Shown here one piece after another: positions 35,421-47,029 of a stretch of 64,000 nucleotides of DNA (position 1 is the stretch's first letter; each line of letters begins with the position of its first letter). A model generated the notes under the pieces. It did not search any database, had not been told where the DNA came from, and was given only the letters and a program-made list of their open reading frames with translations. The stretch is from Elephas maximus indicus (taxonomy: Eukaryota; Chordata; Mammalia; Proboscidea; Elephantidae), in NCBI RefSeq assembly GCF_024166365.1, contig NC_064819.1:163622793-163686792 (forward strand). The letters run 5' to 3'. The position numbers and the translations under genes were made by a program.

Positions 35421-36185
35421 GCATGGTAACCAAATGTAATTTTTACCGACTCTTCCCTGGTTAGTATTACCACACTTGCAAATATGTTTTCCAGTCTTAA
35501 TTCCTGGGAAACACCTAAAATAAAAACACTTCTACAAAGAACTGTTTTCCTTTGTGACATACAGGCTCACAATTAATCACTCCACAGGAAAGGAAGAATA
35601 TTAACTGTCTAAATGTTTTGTTACACTTGTATGTTTCTAGGATCTTATTTCAGAGCAGTTTAAATTGAGAGGGTCCTCTATGCTCTCAACAAGGGTCAGA
35701 GACATATATTTATCTATTACTAGTCACTGGGAAAATAATTTACCTTAGCAAAATGTTCATTATATAAAAATTTAAGTAAGTTGGCATTGCTAATAACAAT
35801 GGGTCATTTGGCTTCAAATTTTAATGAACAGATACAGTCTACATAAATTCTCTCTTATGGAAAACACTTTGGTTTTCTCTAAGTCAATAAAACACTGTTC
35901 TTTATTTTAAAATCCAAAGAGTAAAATGAGCAAGACAAAGGCTGAGAGAGGTTTCAGTGTGGTTTACAGAATTAGGAATGGGCAAACCTGGGTTTACTGT
36001 CTGATCTGAGAATTCCCTAGAACAGGTAGGTGTCCACAAGTCAAATCTACTCCGCTCCTTATTTTTGTACAGCCTGTGAGCTAAGAATGGTTTTTATAGT
36101 TTTTTAATGTTCGATAAAACATTAAATCAAAAGAAGAAAGATATTTTGTGACATGTGAAAATTATGTTAAATTCAACTTTCAGTA

Positions 36186-36300
36186 TCCATAAATAAAATT
36201 TTTTTGGCACATAGCCATCCTTATCCATTCACCTATTGTCTATGGTTGCTTTCACACTACAATGGCAGAGTGGAGGAGTTGCAACAGAGACCTTTGTGGT
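36186..36300 (+). mobile_element. hAT-Charlie subterminal fragment
   Basis: 'ggcacatagccatccttatccattcacctattgtctatgg' followed by 'tggcagagtggaggagttgcaac' is a diverged form of a widespread hAT-Charlie terminal region. The matching outer end lies on the same strand at 40970-41053, so both may come from one element split by later events. Confidence 0.55.
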
Positions 36301-36532
36301 GCTTTCACCATTTTGCACTGCTGCGTGGCACACTATGAATTACATGGATATAGTTACAACTCAACAACACCACAATATTTTATATTTTTATCGCCAGTGC
36401 ATACCTATAATGTCAAAACAAGTAGAAAAAAAAGTGGACTTCAAATGTTATGCTTTTAAGTAACAATGGAGTATGGGTTTTGTTACTGAATCAAATGACA
36501 AAGCATTGTGTTTAACATGCAATGACACTATG

Positions 36533-36590
36533 TTGTTGTTAGTTTTCCTCAAGAGTTGATTCCGACTCATGGAAACCCTGTAGCTGTTCT
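36533..36590 (-). mobile_element. AfroSINE/RTE tail fragment
   Basis: Short antisense scrap with gttgttgtt, gagttgattccgactcatgg and aaccctgtagctg. It could come from an AfroSINE or an RTE 3' end, which share this sequence. Confidence 0.5.
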
Positions 36591-36601
36591 AAAAGAATAT
36601 A

Positions 36602-36813
36602 CCATGTTTTTACGCAAATAAGGTGTGTCTGCTATGTTTGTTTGCTTGCCAACCGTGCCCTCCCCCAGAGAGGTATTTACATAAGTGCCACTATGCCAAT
36701 TTTTCACGTTGCTGTAAAAAAGTTAGCATAGCACACTTATGAAAATATTGTACGAGGAGGGTGCAGTTGGCAAACAAATGTAGAAGGCTTGTGTTATTTG
36801 TGTAAAAATATGG
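36602..36813. mobile_element. Palindromic MITE-like element with TA duplication
   Basis: 212 bp whose two halves are reverse complements over nearly the whole length. The ends are ccatgtttttacgcaaataa and ttatttgtgtaaaaatatgg. The inner arms are cataagtgccactatgcc and tagcatagcacacttatg. It is flanked by TA at 36600-36601 and 36814-36815, as in Tc1/mariner-type insertions. It has no coding capacity, and the family is not recognised. Confidence 0.7.
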
Positions 36814-38230
36814 TATTTACCAAAATTACCAGACTAAGCACTCATCACAATATTCTCAATTCACAGGAATGCAGTGGCCAGAAAAACTAGAAAATTTAAG
36901 CCAATATATCTCATCACAGCAGAATTTCTTTACAAAAATGAAAATGAAGCTGAGGCCAAAGTGAGTTTCCAAATGACTCATTTGTTAGCCAAGCAAGAAA
37001 AAGCCTTTTACCAATGATGAGTCAATTAAATTGTGTTTGATTGCAGCAGCTGAAAAAAATGCATACAGAGTAAACAAACTTGTTTAAGACTATTAGCCTT
37101 TTGGCAAGAATAGTTGCTTGAAGAATTGAGAACAACATCAATATTCAATAAAAAATAAGGCAAACGATTTTGAGTGGTTTTCCTTGGCTCTTTGTGAGTC
37201 AACAGATGTTACTGATACTGCTCAGTAGTTGTTTATTTGATGAGTCAGTGCCAGATGTGAAGTGACTGCAAAGTCAGCCTCTATGAGTAGTCTGTGTGAA
37301 CAAGTGCAGGTGAGACTAATTTCTAAGAAGTAGAGAAAACATGATGTTAGTACAACCTGAAGTAGAATCTGCTAAGATGTGTTACAACTGATGGTGGCAA
37401 AAATACATGGAGAACAACAACAACAAAAGTTTTAGTTGGTCAAATTCACAAAGCTTGTAAAAATGTAAGGTATTTAAGCCTATGGTTATTTACTGTATTA
37501 TTCATCAGCAGGTACTTTGCAGAACATATCTGACTCAGTCTTGTGTTACTGAACCAGTAATGCCAACAGATAACTTCATTTGCTATCAATTCCATTATCT
37601 TTTGTCAGATACAAAAGGTGAATGTCCTGATTGCCCTACCAGAGAGAGGTTTCTTGGTCAAGCGGTGGTAGTTTTATTGTGATTTGTTGAGTTCAAGGCC
37701 AATATTCAAAATTTTCTGCATAAGAAGAAGTGCTCTGAATCACTACTATCGAACACTGAATAACTTTAGAAATTAACTTTTGCTACAGACTTTATAATGT
37801 TTTGTAGTGAATCCAACCAAAAATTACAAGGTAAAACAGCGTTTACATGTGAAACTCAATTTGAATCACAAGTAATGTCAGGTTGCTTTACACAGGTCCT
37901 ATGCTCTCAAAATGTGAAACAAGATTTCCATTCCCACATAAACTTGCAGCAGATGTATTTTCTGAGCTGAAACTACAGTTCCAGCAGCATTTTTTAAAAC
38001 CTTGAGGCAAGTGCAAAGGAAATTTCCATTTTTCAAAACCCACTTAACTGTGCAATTGAGGAGCTTCCACCTAACCTTCAATTGAAAGTGATATCTGCAA
38101 TGTAATAACATGCTAAAAAAGGGAAATATCAAGAGAAGAAAGCATCTTATAAAATTCTATCAATGCCTTCCAAGTGATGAACATGCTCAATGAAAATCAT
38201 ATTCTTGTGGATTAACATACACATTTGGCA

Positions 38231-38378
38231 ATACCTATAGTGGTTAAGAGTCTGGCTGATAAACAAACGGTTGGCAGTTTGAATCCACCAGCCACTCCTT
38301 GGAAACCCTATGGGGCAGTTCCGCTCTGTGCTATAGGGACACTATAAGTTGAAACTGACTTGATGGCAATGGGCTTAT
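38231..38378 (+). mobile_element. AfroSINE
   Basis: The head is worn (atacctatagtggttaagag) while the body and tail are clear (ctccttggaaaccctatggg; gacttgatggcaatggg). Confidence 0.8.
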
Positions 38379-38642
38379 CAGTAAGAAAGTATGTTTTAAA
38401 AGATGAAATATGTAAAATCTTATTACAGATCGGCATTAACATTTGAATACTTATAATCAATGTTGATGATAGGGAACACTAACTTTGAACCTTAATTAAG
38501 TGAAATATTATCTCCCCCAGAGAATTCCATTCTTTTCATTATTAGATGAGTAAAAGTTGTTCTCAATCATTATTATTATATTTTGGATTTTGTCACTAAA
38601 AATTTGGGGAGATTTGTTTTCTTTCTAGTTATACAACTATAT

Positions 38643-40956
38643 GTTGTTGTTCTTAGGTGCCGTCGAGTCGGTCCCGACCCATAGCGACCTTACCCACAAC
38701 AGAACGAAACACTGCCGAATCCTGTACCATCCTTACAATTGTTAAGCTTGAGCCCATTGTTGTAGCCACTGTATCAATCCATCCTGTTGAGGGTCTTCCT
38801 CTTTTCTGCTGACCCTGTACTTTACCAAGCATGATGTCCTTCTCCAGGGACTGATCCCTCCTGACAACATCTCCAAAGTATGTAAGACGCAGTCTTGTCA
38901 TCCTTGCTTCTAAGGAGCATTCTGGTTGTACTTCTTCTAAGACAAATTTGTTCATTCTTTTGGCAGTCCATGGTATATTCAATATTCTTCACCAACACCA
39001 CAATTCAAAGGCATCAATTCTTCTTCAGTCTTCCTTATTCATTGTCCAGCTTTCACATGCATAGGAGGCGATTGAAAATACCATGGCTTGGGTCAGGTGC
39101 ACCTTAGCCTTCAAGGTGACATCTTTGCTTTTCCACACTTTAAAGAGGTCCTTTGCAGCAGATTTGCCCAATGCAATGCGTCTTTTGATTTCTGCTTTTG
39201 ACTGCTGCTTCCATGGCTATTGATTGTGGATCCAAATAAAATGAAATCCTTGAGAACTTCAATCTTTTCTCTGTTTATCATGATGCTGCTTACTGGTCCA
39301 GTTGTGAGGATTTTTGTTTTCTTTATATTGAAGTGTAATCCATACTGAAGGCTGTGGGCTTTGATCTTCATTAGTAAGTGCTTCAACTCCTCTTCACTTA
39401 CAGCAAAGTTGTGTCATCTGCATAGTCTTTTTCCAATCCTGATGCCCCGTTCTTCTTCATATAGTCCAGCTTCTCAGATTATTTGCTCAGCATACAGATT
39501 GAATAGGTATGGTGAAAGAACACAACCCTGACGCACACCTTTCCTGACTTTAAACCAATCAGTATCCCCTTGTTCTGTCCGAACAACTGCCTCTTGATCT
39601 ACATACAGGTTCCTCATGAGCACAATTAAGTGTTCTGGAATTCCCATTCTTTGTAATGTTATCCATAATTTGTTACAATCCACATAGTCAAGTGCCTTTG
39701 CATAGTCAATAAAACACAGGTAAGCATCCTTCTGGTATTCTCTGCTTTCAGCCAGGATCCATATGACATCAGCAATGATATCCCTGGTTCTAGCCCTCTT
39801 CTGAATTTGGCCTGAATTTCTGGCAGTTCCCTGCCGATACACAGCTGCAGCCACTTTTGAATGATCTTCAGCAAAATTTTGCTTGCGTGTGATATTAATA
39901 ATATTGTTTGATAATGTCCACATTTGGTTGGATCACCTTTCTTGGTTATTGGCACAAATATGGATCTCTTCCAGTCGGTTAGCTAGGAAGCTGTCTTCCA
40001 TATTTCTTGGCATAGACAAGTGAGCACCTTCAGCGCTGTACCCATTTGTTGAAATATCTCAATTGACATTCCATCAATTCTTGGAGTCTTGTTTTTTGCC
40101 AATGCCTTCAGCGCATCTTGGACTTCTTCCTTCGGTACCATCAGTTTCTGATCATATGCTACCTCTTGAAATGGTTGAACATCAACTAATATTTTTTGGT
40201 ATAATCACTCTGTGTATTTCTCCATCTTCTTTTGATACTTTCTGCGTCGTTTAATATTTTCCCCATAGAATCCTTCACTATTGCGACTTGAGGCTGAACT
40301 TTTCTTCAGTTCTTTCAGCTTGAGAAACGCTGAGCGTGTTCTTCCCTTTTGCTTTTCTATCTCCAGCTCTTTGCACATGTCATAATACTTAATGTTGTCT
40401 TCTTGAGCCATTCTTTGAAATCTTCTGTTCAGTTCTTTTACTTCATCATTTCTTCCTTTTGCTTTAACTGCTCGACATTTAAGAGGAAGTTTCAGAGTCT
40501 CCTCTGACATCCATCTTGGTCTTTTCTTTCTTTCCTGTCTTTTCAATGACCTCTTGCTTTCTTCATGTATGATGTTCTTGATGTTATTCCACAACTCCTC
40601 TGGTCTTTGGTCATTAGTGTTCAACGAGTCAAATCTATTCTTGAGATGGTCTCTAAATTCAGGTGGGATATACTCAAGGTTGTATTTTGGTTCTCGTGGA
40701 CCTGCTCTGATTTTCCTCAGTTTCAGCTTGAACGTGCATATAAGCAATTGATGGTCTGTTCCACAGTCGACCCCTGGCCTTGTTCTGACTGATGATATTG
40801 AGCTTTTCCATCACCTCTTTCCACAGATGTAGTCGATTTGATTCCTGTGTGTTCCATCTGGCGAGGTCCATGTGTATCGTCACTGGTGGCAGAGCTTCCA
40901 GCATCACAGCTATATGCAAGCCCCCACGGTACAACAAACTGACAGACACGTGGGGG
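38643..40956 (-). mobile_element. RTE LINE, internally deleted, with 12-bp target-site duplication
   Basis: Antisense non-LTR retrotransposon bounded by a perfect 12-bp direct repeat, atacaactatat, at 38631-38642 and 40957-40968. It begins (right end) with a hairpin-forming 5' terminus (cccccacg and cgtggggg arms, 40921-40956). It passes after about 60 bp straight into late endonuclease sequence, then encodes RT, and ends ggcacctaagaacaacaac. Broken frames show RT motifs: ITKKGDPTKCGHY, RGLEPGISL, CFIDYAKALDYVD and VRQGCVLSPYLFNLYAEQ. Comparison with the + copy at 61403 shows that about 0.9 kb (rest of the 5' UTR and most of the endonuclease) is missing. Frameshifts and stops make it inactive. 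Confidence 0.9.
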
Positions 40957-40968
40957 ATACAACTATAT

Positions 40969-41053
40969 AATATCCTAAATATTCTGGCTGTCAGCCTGCA
41001 CAGACTGAAATATTTACTACCTGGTCCTTTAGAGAAAAAGTTGACTGACCTCT
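40969..41053 (+). mobile_element. hAT-Charlie terminal fragment
   Basis: 'gaaatatttactacctggtcc' followed by 'agagaaaaagttgactgacc' closely resembles the outer end of a common hAT-Charlie family (terminus ...gacccctg). It adjoins the RTE target-site duplication, so the RTE landed in or beside this element. Confidence 0.6.
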
Positions 41054-41079
41054 GCTCTAGAACCAAAGCCACCCTGGAT

Positions 41080-41515
41080 ACTTAAAACATAGATTGGATG
41101 CACTGCTTCTAAAGCCAGATGGCCTCAGTTTGTATGCTGGTTCTGCCACTAGCAGCTATGTGACCACGAGTACATTCCTTAAACTTACTTTGCCTCAGTT
41201 TTCTCATCTGTAAATGCAGGTAGGAACGGAGTCCCTGAGTCGTGGAAATTGTTTAATGCTGGACTACTAACCAAAAGGGTGGCAGTTCAAACCCATCCAG
41301 AGACACCTCAAAAGACAGGCCTGTCCATCCGCTTCCGAACGGTCACAGCCTTAGAAACCTTATGGAACGGTTCTACTCTGCACGCATGGGGTGGCCATGA
41401 GTCAGAATCGACTCTATAGCAACTAACAACACCAACGGTAGTAAAAGCACCTAGAGCAGTGCCTAGCACAGAGTAAGAATTTACTCAGTGTTAGCTGCTA
41501 TTTTACGGTAAAAGT
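41080..41515 (+). mobile_element. MIR interrupted by an AfroSINE
   Basis: The MIR body runs 41080-41225 (ggttctgccactagcagc, tgcctcagttttctcatctg) and resumes about 41440-41510 (gagcagtgcctagcacagag). Confidence 0.75.
41228..41432 (+). mobile_element. AfroSINE, RTE-tailed variant
   Basis: Starts gagtccctgagtcgtgg and ends gtcagaatcgactctatagcaactaacaacacc. The tail is of the ...ctaacaac type shared with the RTE, not the ggtttggtttt type. Confidence 0.8.
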
Positions 41516-41837
41516 ACTCCTTCACGTAGTTGGTAGTCAACTTATGCATCTCATCCTCCTAAAAGGTCCACTGAATACAACAATATTTAAAATGTTTACA
41601 TACATTTGTGGATGAAAAGAATATCCAACTGCATAAAGATGACAATGAAGGACACCCAAGCCCTCGGTCAACTACCACTTGCTTCTTCCATCAAAGAGAT
41701 GACAGGGCGGGGAATACTAGGGGTATCATCAGGACAGCAATTCTTATAAGGATGGTTTCCTACGTGGAGTAAAGATTGTGTTACTCTTTAATATTTTAAA
41801 TATCACAACATTACATTCTTTATATTAAACACTAGTT

Positions 41838-41918
41838 CTTCCCTTTTGCTTTTCTGTCTTCCCTTTTGCTTTTCTATCTCCAGCTCTTTGCACGTGTCAT
41901 AATACTTAATGTTGTCTT
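41838..41918 (-). mobile_element. Short internal RTE fragment with duplicated 20-mer
   Basis: About 60 bp matches the RTE interior at 40341-40401 almost exactly (tctatctccagctctttgcac, cataatacttaatgttgtct). Its 20-bp start, cttcccttttgcttttctgt, is tandemly doubled here with one base changed. It has neither RTE end. Confidence 0.7.
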
Positions 41919-42204
41919 TTAACTACTAGTAATAATTTATAATATTTACATTTTAAAAATTTGAAATATTTATAGCTTAACTCAATGATATATTGTAGTC
42001 ATTCAGTAAATATTTACTGAGTGCCTAGTATTTGCCATATGGATAAAATCATTAGCTTAAAAACTTTGGCGGGGGGAAGATTTCATATATATGTTGTTGA
42101 GAGTACCCTCAAAAACTGCCTACAGACATATTTTAACTGTGTTAATTTTTAGATTAAATGTGTTTTCTTAAAAAAAACACACACACACACAAAACAAAAA
42201 ACTC

Positions 42205-42408
42205 TGGAGTACTGCTATCCAATAGAACCTTCTGTGATAACCTTCTGTGCTGTCTGGTATGATAACCACTAACCTCATGGGACTACAGAACACCTGAAAA
42301 GTGGCTAGTGCAACTGAGGAACTGAAGTTTTAATTAAATTTCAGTTAATTAAAATAAAACAGCTACACATGGCTAGTAGTTACTGTATTGGGCAGCACAG
42401 TTCTACAG
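42205..42408 (+). mobile_element. MER5A-like hAT-Charlie MITE
   Basis: 'agtactgctatccaatagaac' and 'gtggctagtgcaactgagg' through 'tactgtattgggcagcacag' are characteristic. Both terminal regions are present. Confidence 0.8.
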
Positions 42409-43299
42409 GATCACTCTAGGGCACTTAGCTGTTGGACTGTAACATCTTGCCCAAGTGGCAAAATGAATTTTGCAAAATAAATTTTGTTACACTACAAACT
42501 TAATACAAGTTTGCTATTCAAAATAGTCCTGCCTTTTCATGCCAGAAAATATTTTCTGCCTGCTTTCTTAGCAGTAGAGCTAAATCAATTCACTACTTAA
42601 TGAAACAATTTCTTTTTTTCCTACTGTAGCTGATTTTTAATTATTTAAGGTGCCAGGGGACAGAAGAAAATATATATAAATAAAATTCCCATAGAATTTA
42701 GAAGCCTTAAATCTTTCCCTCTAACAAATTTTTAAGGCATCTGTTTAACAGTTGGAAAACTCCTTCATTTAGTAGTTTACCTTTTGTTCTTGGTTATGCC
42801 CATATTTTTATATTGGTATTACCCAGTAGTGAAATAGATAAATCTATAGAGGAAAAGTGAAAAAATAAAACATTTTCAAGTTGCACAGTTATTGTAAATT
42901 AATTCATGATTGGGTGTATTCTACCCAAAAAAAAGTTTTACTGTTTATACTAGTTAAGTAACCAGTTTTTTCTGTTTTTTTTTTTTTGGTGGGTTTTAGA
43001 TGATAAGCAGACAGAGCACAGTTCAACATAAACCAGTGCACTAAGAAGCAGCCTGCTTTGGGTTTCCTTTTCTTCTTTGTTTCTGCCACAAATTCACTTA
43101 CAGTTCCTCTATGCACCTTTTGTATCATTAAAGATGATAGCCCCCTACTTAAAAAAAGGGAGAGAAATAACATACCTTGCAACAAATGCATCAGTTTAAA
43201 AAATAAGTCTCTTGCTCCAACTAGTTCTGATAACTTTGTCCGTATCAAACAAAACTCTGGCCAGGTGATAAGGATAAATAAAAGATCCAATATTCTTTA

Positions 43300-43686
43300 C
43301 ATGGAGGTGTGAAAATTCATTTTATTTTTGCATAAATATCATGATACTTTGTTGCTCAAAGTGCTCCTTTAAAAATAAGTTACAATGTTTCCATATTACT
43401 TTTATTAAACATGTAATTATTGGCTAAAGCATACTATCACTGATTAATATACAAAAACATCATCAGCCACTTACATATTCTTGAAGGAAAGTGCTTGCCG
43501 TATTTTGTGAAAACATTTGTTTACTCTTTCACTTGATTTAATGGACAATTTGATTTTTTTTCTTTAAAACCTTCAAATGTCTTGATTCCTACCACTATAA
43601 ATACTAACAAAAGCAAAATAACAAAACCAATCACCAAATAAAACCCTACAAAAGCATATAAATTTTATTACAGAACATATATGAAG
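43300..43686 (-). other. FBXL4: FBXL4 3' UTR (proximal part)
   Basis: Sequence directly after the FBXL4 stop codon. On the - strand, AATAAA signals occur near 43665, near 43400 and at 43326-43321. The distal limit is unknown and could be further left. Confidence 0.4.
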
Positions 43687-43854
<168 letters not shown>

Positions 43855-43929
43855 TTAAAAAAAAAACAAAACACCTTAAGTACAACATTCATATAAATGT
43901 CCTAATAATGAGTCCCTCTATTATTTACT

Positions 43930-44097
43930 GGAGCCCTGGTGGCACAGTGGTTAAGTGTTTGGCTGCTAATCAAAAGGCTGGCAGTTCAAATCTACCAGCC
44001 ACTCCTTGGAAACCCTATGGGGCAGTTCTACTCTGTCCTATGGGATTGCTATGAGTCGAAACTGACCAGATGGCAACAGGTTTGTATTTTGTTTTTT
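43930..44097 (+). mobile_element. AfroSINE, full length
   Basis: Well-preserved: head gagccctggtggcacagtgg, B-box region gcagttcaaatctacc, body and tail complete. It lies 80 bp from the FBXL4 last exon, antisense to the gene. Confidence 0.9.
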
Positions 44098-44631
44098 TAT
44101 TTGAAAAACACTTAAAATAAATTACCTTTTGAAAATTAAAAAAACATTTTTAAAATAAAAGACTTTATATTGAAATGGTTTTGTAAACAAACAAACCAAA
44201 AAAAACACCTAACTTTTCCCAGCCAGGTTGGTATCTAGGACCTGAATCCTGTCAATACCTTACCCACCCACTATCTTCATTCTTATATCTTCTCCCTTCA
44301 AATCAGCTTCTTCAGACTTTCCTATTTCTGTTAACCCATTCAAACTGTTTTCACATCTCATTTTCCTTAATCCATGGGTCAAATCAGACAGCAATATTTA
44401 CAATGATTTAACCTCTAATTCCATGTAATGCAACTACTGAGCAACTGCCTTGTAGAAGCTTCTGTTTTAGGCACTGTAGATGCAAAGATGAGTAAGACAG
44501 GTGTCTCCTTTAAGGAACTCATTGACCAGAGTTGAAAGTAAATAACAATATAATTTGATGAGTTTTACAGTAGCGGTGAGCATAAAATGACACTACTGCA
44601 AGACAGATGATGGATAACGAGTTCTACTTAA

Positions 44632-45100
44632 ACCAAAACCCATTACCGTTGAGTCAATTCCAACTCATAGCTACCCTATAGGACAGAGTAGAACTGACCC
44701 ATAGAGTTTCCAAGGCTGTAATCTTTTTTGAAAAAATTAAAAATTTTTTGTTGTTATTGTTGAGAATATACACAGCAAAACATACACCCATTCAATAGTT
44801 TCTACATGTACCATTCAGTGACACTGATTACATTCTTCGAGTTGTGCAACCATTCTCACCCTCTTTTTCTGAGTTGCTCCTCCCCTAGGAACATAAATTC
44901 ACTGCCCCCTAAAGTTCCTATCTAATCTTCCGAGTTGCTATTGTCAAGTTGATTCTAAATAGACAGTTCTTAAAAGAAAGGCTGTAATCTTTACAGAAGG
45001 AGACTGCCAAACCTTCCTCTTGTGGAGTGGCTAGTGGGTTCGAACCACCAACCTTTTGGCCAGCAGACTACTGCTTAACCACTGTGTCACCAGGGCTCCT
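44632..45100 (-). mobile_element. AfroSINE split by a nested L1-type 3' end
   Basis: The tail half (44632-44726) and head half (44978-45100) make one long-variant AfroSINE once the insertion between them is removed. Confidence 0.85.
44727..44977 (-). mobile_element. L1-type 3' end nested in AfroSINE
   Basis: 251 bp bounded by a 15-bp duplication, aaggctgtaatcttt, at 44712-44726 and 44978-44992. Read on the - strand it matches the element at 50303-50520 (gaatggttgcacaac, cactgaatggtacatgtag, tattctcaacaataa) and ends A-rich. It is a severely 5'-truncated LINE-mobilised insertion. Confidence 0.8.
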
Positions 45101-46100
45101 TGAGTTCTATTCAAACCATGTTAAATTTAAAGTGATCATGGAATATTCAGTTGGAAACCAAATTATATAAATATGTAAAGCACCTAATACATGGCAGGCA
45201 CTCAATAAATACCAAATATTACTTGATTCTCAAGTGTCAGCTGTTGTAAAACATACCTTGCTTTAACCACAATTGTATTACATATACATATCAACTGGGA
45301 GGGACAGTAAAAGTTCTGAAATGTTAATCTATGTCTTTCGCCCTGAGAATTCCTTTCTACTCCCCTTTCAACCAAGGGCTCCAGAAGCTATATCTGTACT
45401 GCTATCCTGGCTGTGACTGGACATCAGACAAACCAATCCACACTCTCTTGGGAATTTAAGACCAGGATTCAGTGAAGCCTTCAGCATCCACAGATCCCTT
45501 GAATTAAAGAAGTATAAGGCTGGGATGCAGCTGTTATATTTGGCCACATATACCCAGAGAAGCAGTAGTGGCCAGAATGACAAGAAAAGCAGACATAAAT
45601 GTCTTTGTGAGTGTACAGCAGCAGAGGGTGGGGTGCTTGAATATGTAGGATAGAAGAAAAAAAAAGAAAGCTTCCTTGCCTTTTGATGGTTTTCCAATCT
45701 CTCCTGAGGTCTGACCACAGCTCCTATTCATGGGATCTGAGAGATACACCTGCATCTTCATTTTTTATACACATACACACACATGATGTATGTATGTATG
45801 TTTTTTTTTAACCAACGTTATCTCAAGGGGGCTTCAGTTTTGGAGGATCAGAGAGCCTCAACTAAAAAACTAGGTGTTTTTCATCTAGGGTTGTGATCAT
45901 GTTTTCTGTTTGGCAGTCTTGCTCATTAGATTTTGAGTTTCCTGATAAATCAGGAGATCCCCAAAACTTAAGAGAATGCTAAAGAAGGAATTCAGGAGAT
46001 TTAAAGTTAACTAGGCCAGGGTTCCCTGTCCTGTGCTTCTAGAGCACTGTGTGTTTTTGTTTTGTTATCCACTTATCACATAGCTACGTTTTCAGAGTCT
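45101..46100. other. FBXL4 intron sequence without clear features
   Basis: 45150-45230 looks like a MIR or L2 scrap (catggcaggcactcaataaat). The stretch 45310-45760 may be an old LTR, but I cannot name it. The 116-codon - strand frame there resembles no protein I know. Confidence 0.35.
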
Positions 46101-46109
46101 GCATGCTCC

Positions 46110-46830
46110 TTCAGGGCAGGGGCCATATGTGTCCTGTTCACTATTATATCTCTAGTGCTTAAAACAATCCTTGACACACTATATGCTCAATAAATGTGTA
46201 ATGAATGAAAGAATGAAGAAGTGGATGGTTATTTTCCAATACTATCATCCTGATTTACACCCTTATTACATGATTATTGCAGCTAATCTCTCTGATTTTG
46301 ATCTCCTCCTTCTCCAATTCACCTGTTACTTTTTTCCAGATTAATATTCCTGGAACATGACTCTGAATATATAACTCATTTTCCTAATTAAAATCCTATA
46401 ATAGATCTTCCTTATTTAATTTTGTACAGATTCCTCACTCTGGTGTTCAAAACGCTCCATGAAAGCCTCTATTATACTGCCTTTCTAAGTCAAATTAAAT
46501 TGCCTATTCTCCAAAGATATTCTGTATTTTCAACCTCTACGCTTTTGTTTCATGCTATTCCTTTTGCATAGCAAAAGGCTTTTTGGCTTTTCCTATTCAC
46601 TTTTCAAGGATCTCTTTCAAGTATTTGTTAACCCTTTAAATAAAGCTTTTCCTTATTTCTCTAATCATATAGGTTCTCCGTTTTCTTTGAGTCCCATCAA
46701 AATGGACTTGCCTCTGGCTTGCATTACAGCTATCTATATATTTGTTTTACTCCTTCTTGCCATATTATAAACTCTGAAGGTAGAGACTGTCTCTTACTTA
46801 GCTTTGTACTGAGGATCAATAAGTATTTTC
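46110..46830 (+). mobile_element. L2 LINE 3' ends, two adjacent fragments
   Basis: 46110-46215 carries the classical terminus (cttcagggcaggggcc to gctcaataaatgtgtaatgaatgaa). A second, more internal L2 piece at 46230-46830 ends cctctgaaggtagagactg-like. Confidence 0.65.
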
Positions 46831-47029
46831 AATAAGAAAAAGGTATGCCACTCATCACTCATATGTTCTAATCACAAAACGACAGATAAAATAATGACTA
46901 TCATCTTGGCTTAAAAAGGATCCTTAAAAAGGGGAGGGGGAAGGAGAAGGATTCTAACACTTACGGATGAAAGGAAAACAAAACTCAACAGTGAAAATAT
47001 TAAAGAAAGAAATATAGCATAGCAGTTAC

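Larger units (their letters stand above)
36409..38225 (+). pseudogene. Decayed hAT (Charlie/GTF2IRD2/ZBED-like) transposase
   Basis: Conceptual translation across frames gives the domain order of hAT-Charlie transposases. A start MSKQVEKKVDF lies at 36409. A BED-type finger half with ALCLTCNDTM lies at 36503-36532, its His half (YQTKHSSQYS) at 36827-36856. The catalytic-region signature ESTDVTDTAQ is at 37196-37225, LPYQREVSW at 37631-37657, and LAADVFSELKLQFQQHF near 37940-37995. Host genes derived from this family (GTF2IRD2, ZBED5, SCAND3) share these motifs. Many stops and frameshifts show it is dead. The BED finger is split by an AfroSINE-like scrap (36533-36590) and a palindromic element (36602-36813); an AfroSINE follows at 38231. 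It may be an autonomous hAT-Charlie copy or a retrocopy of a domesticated gene. Confidence 0.75.
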
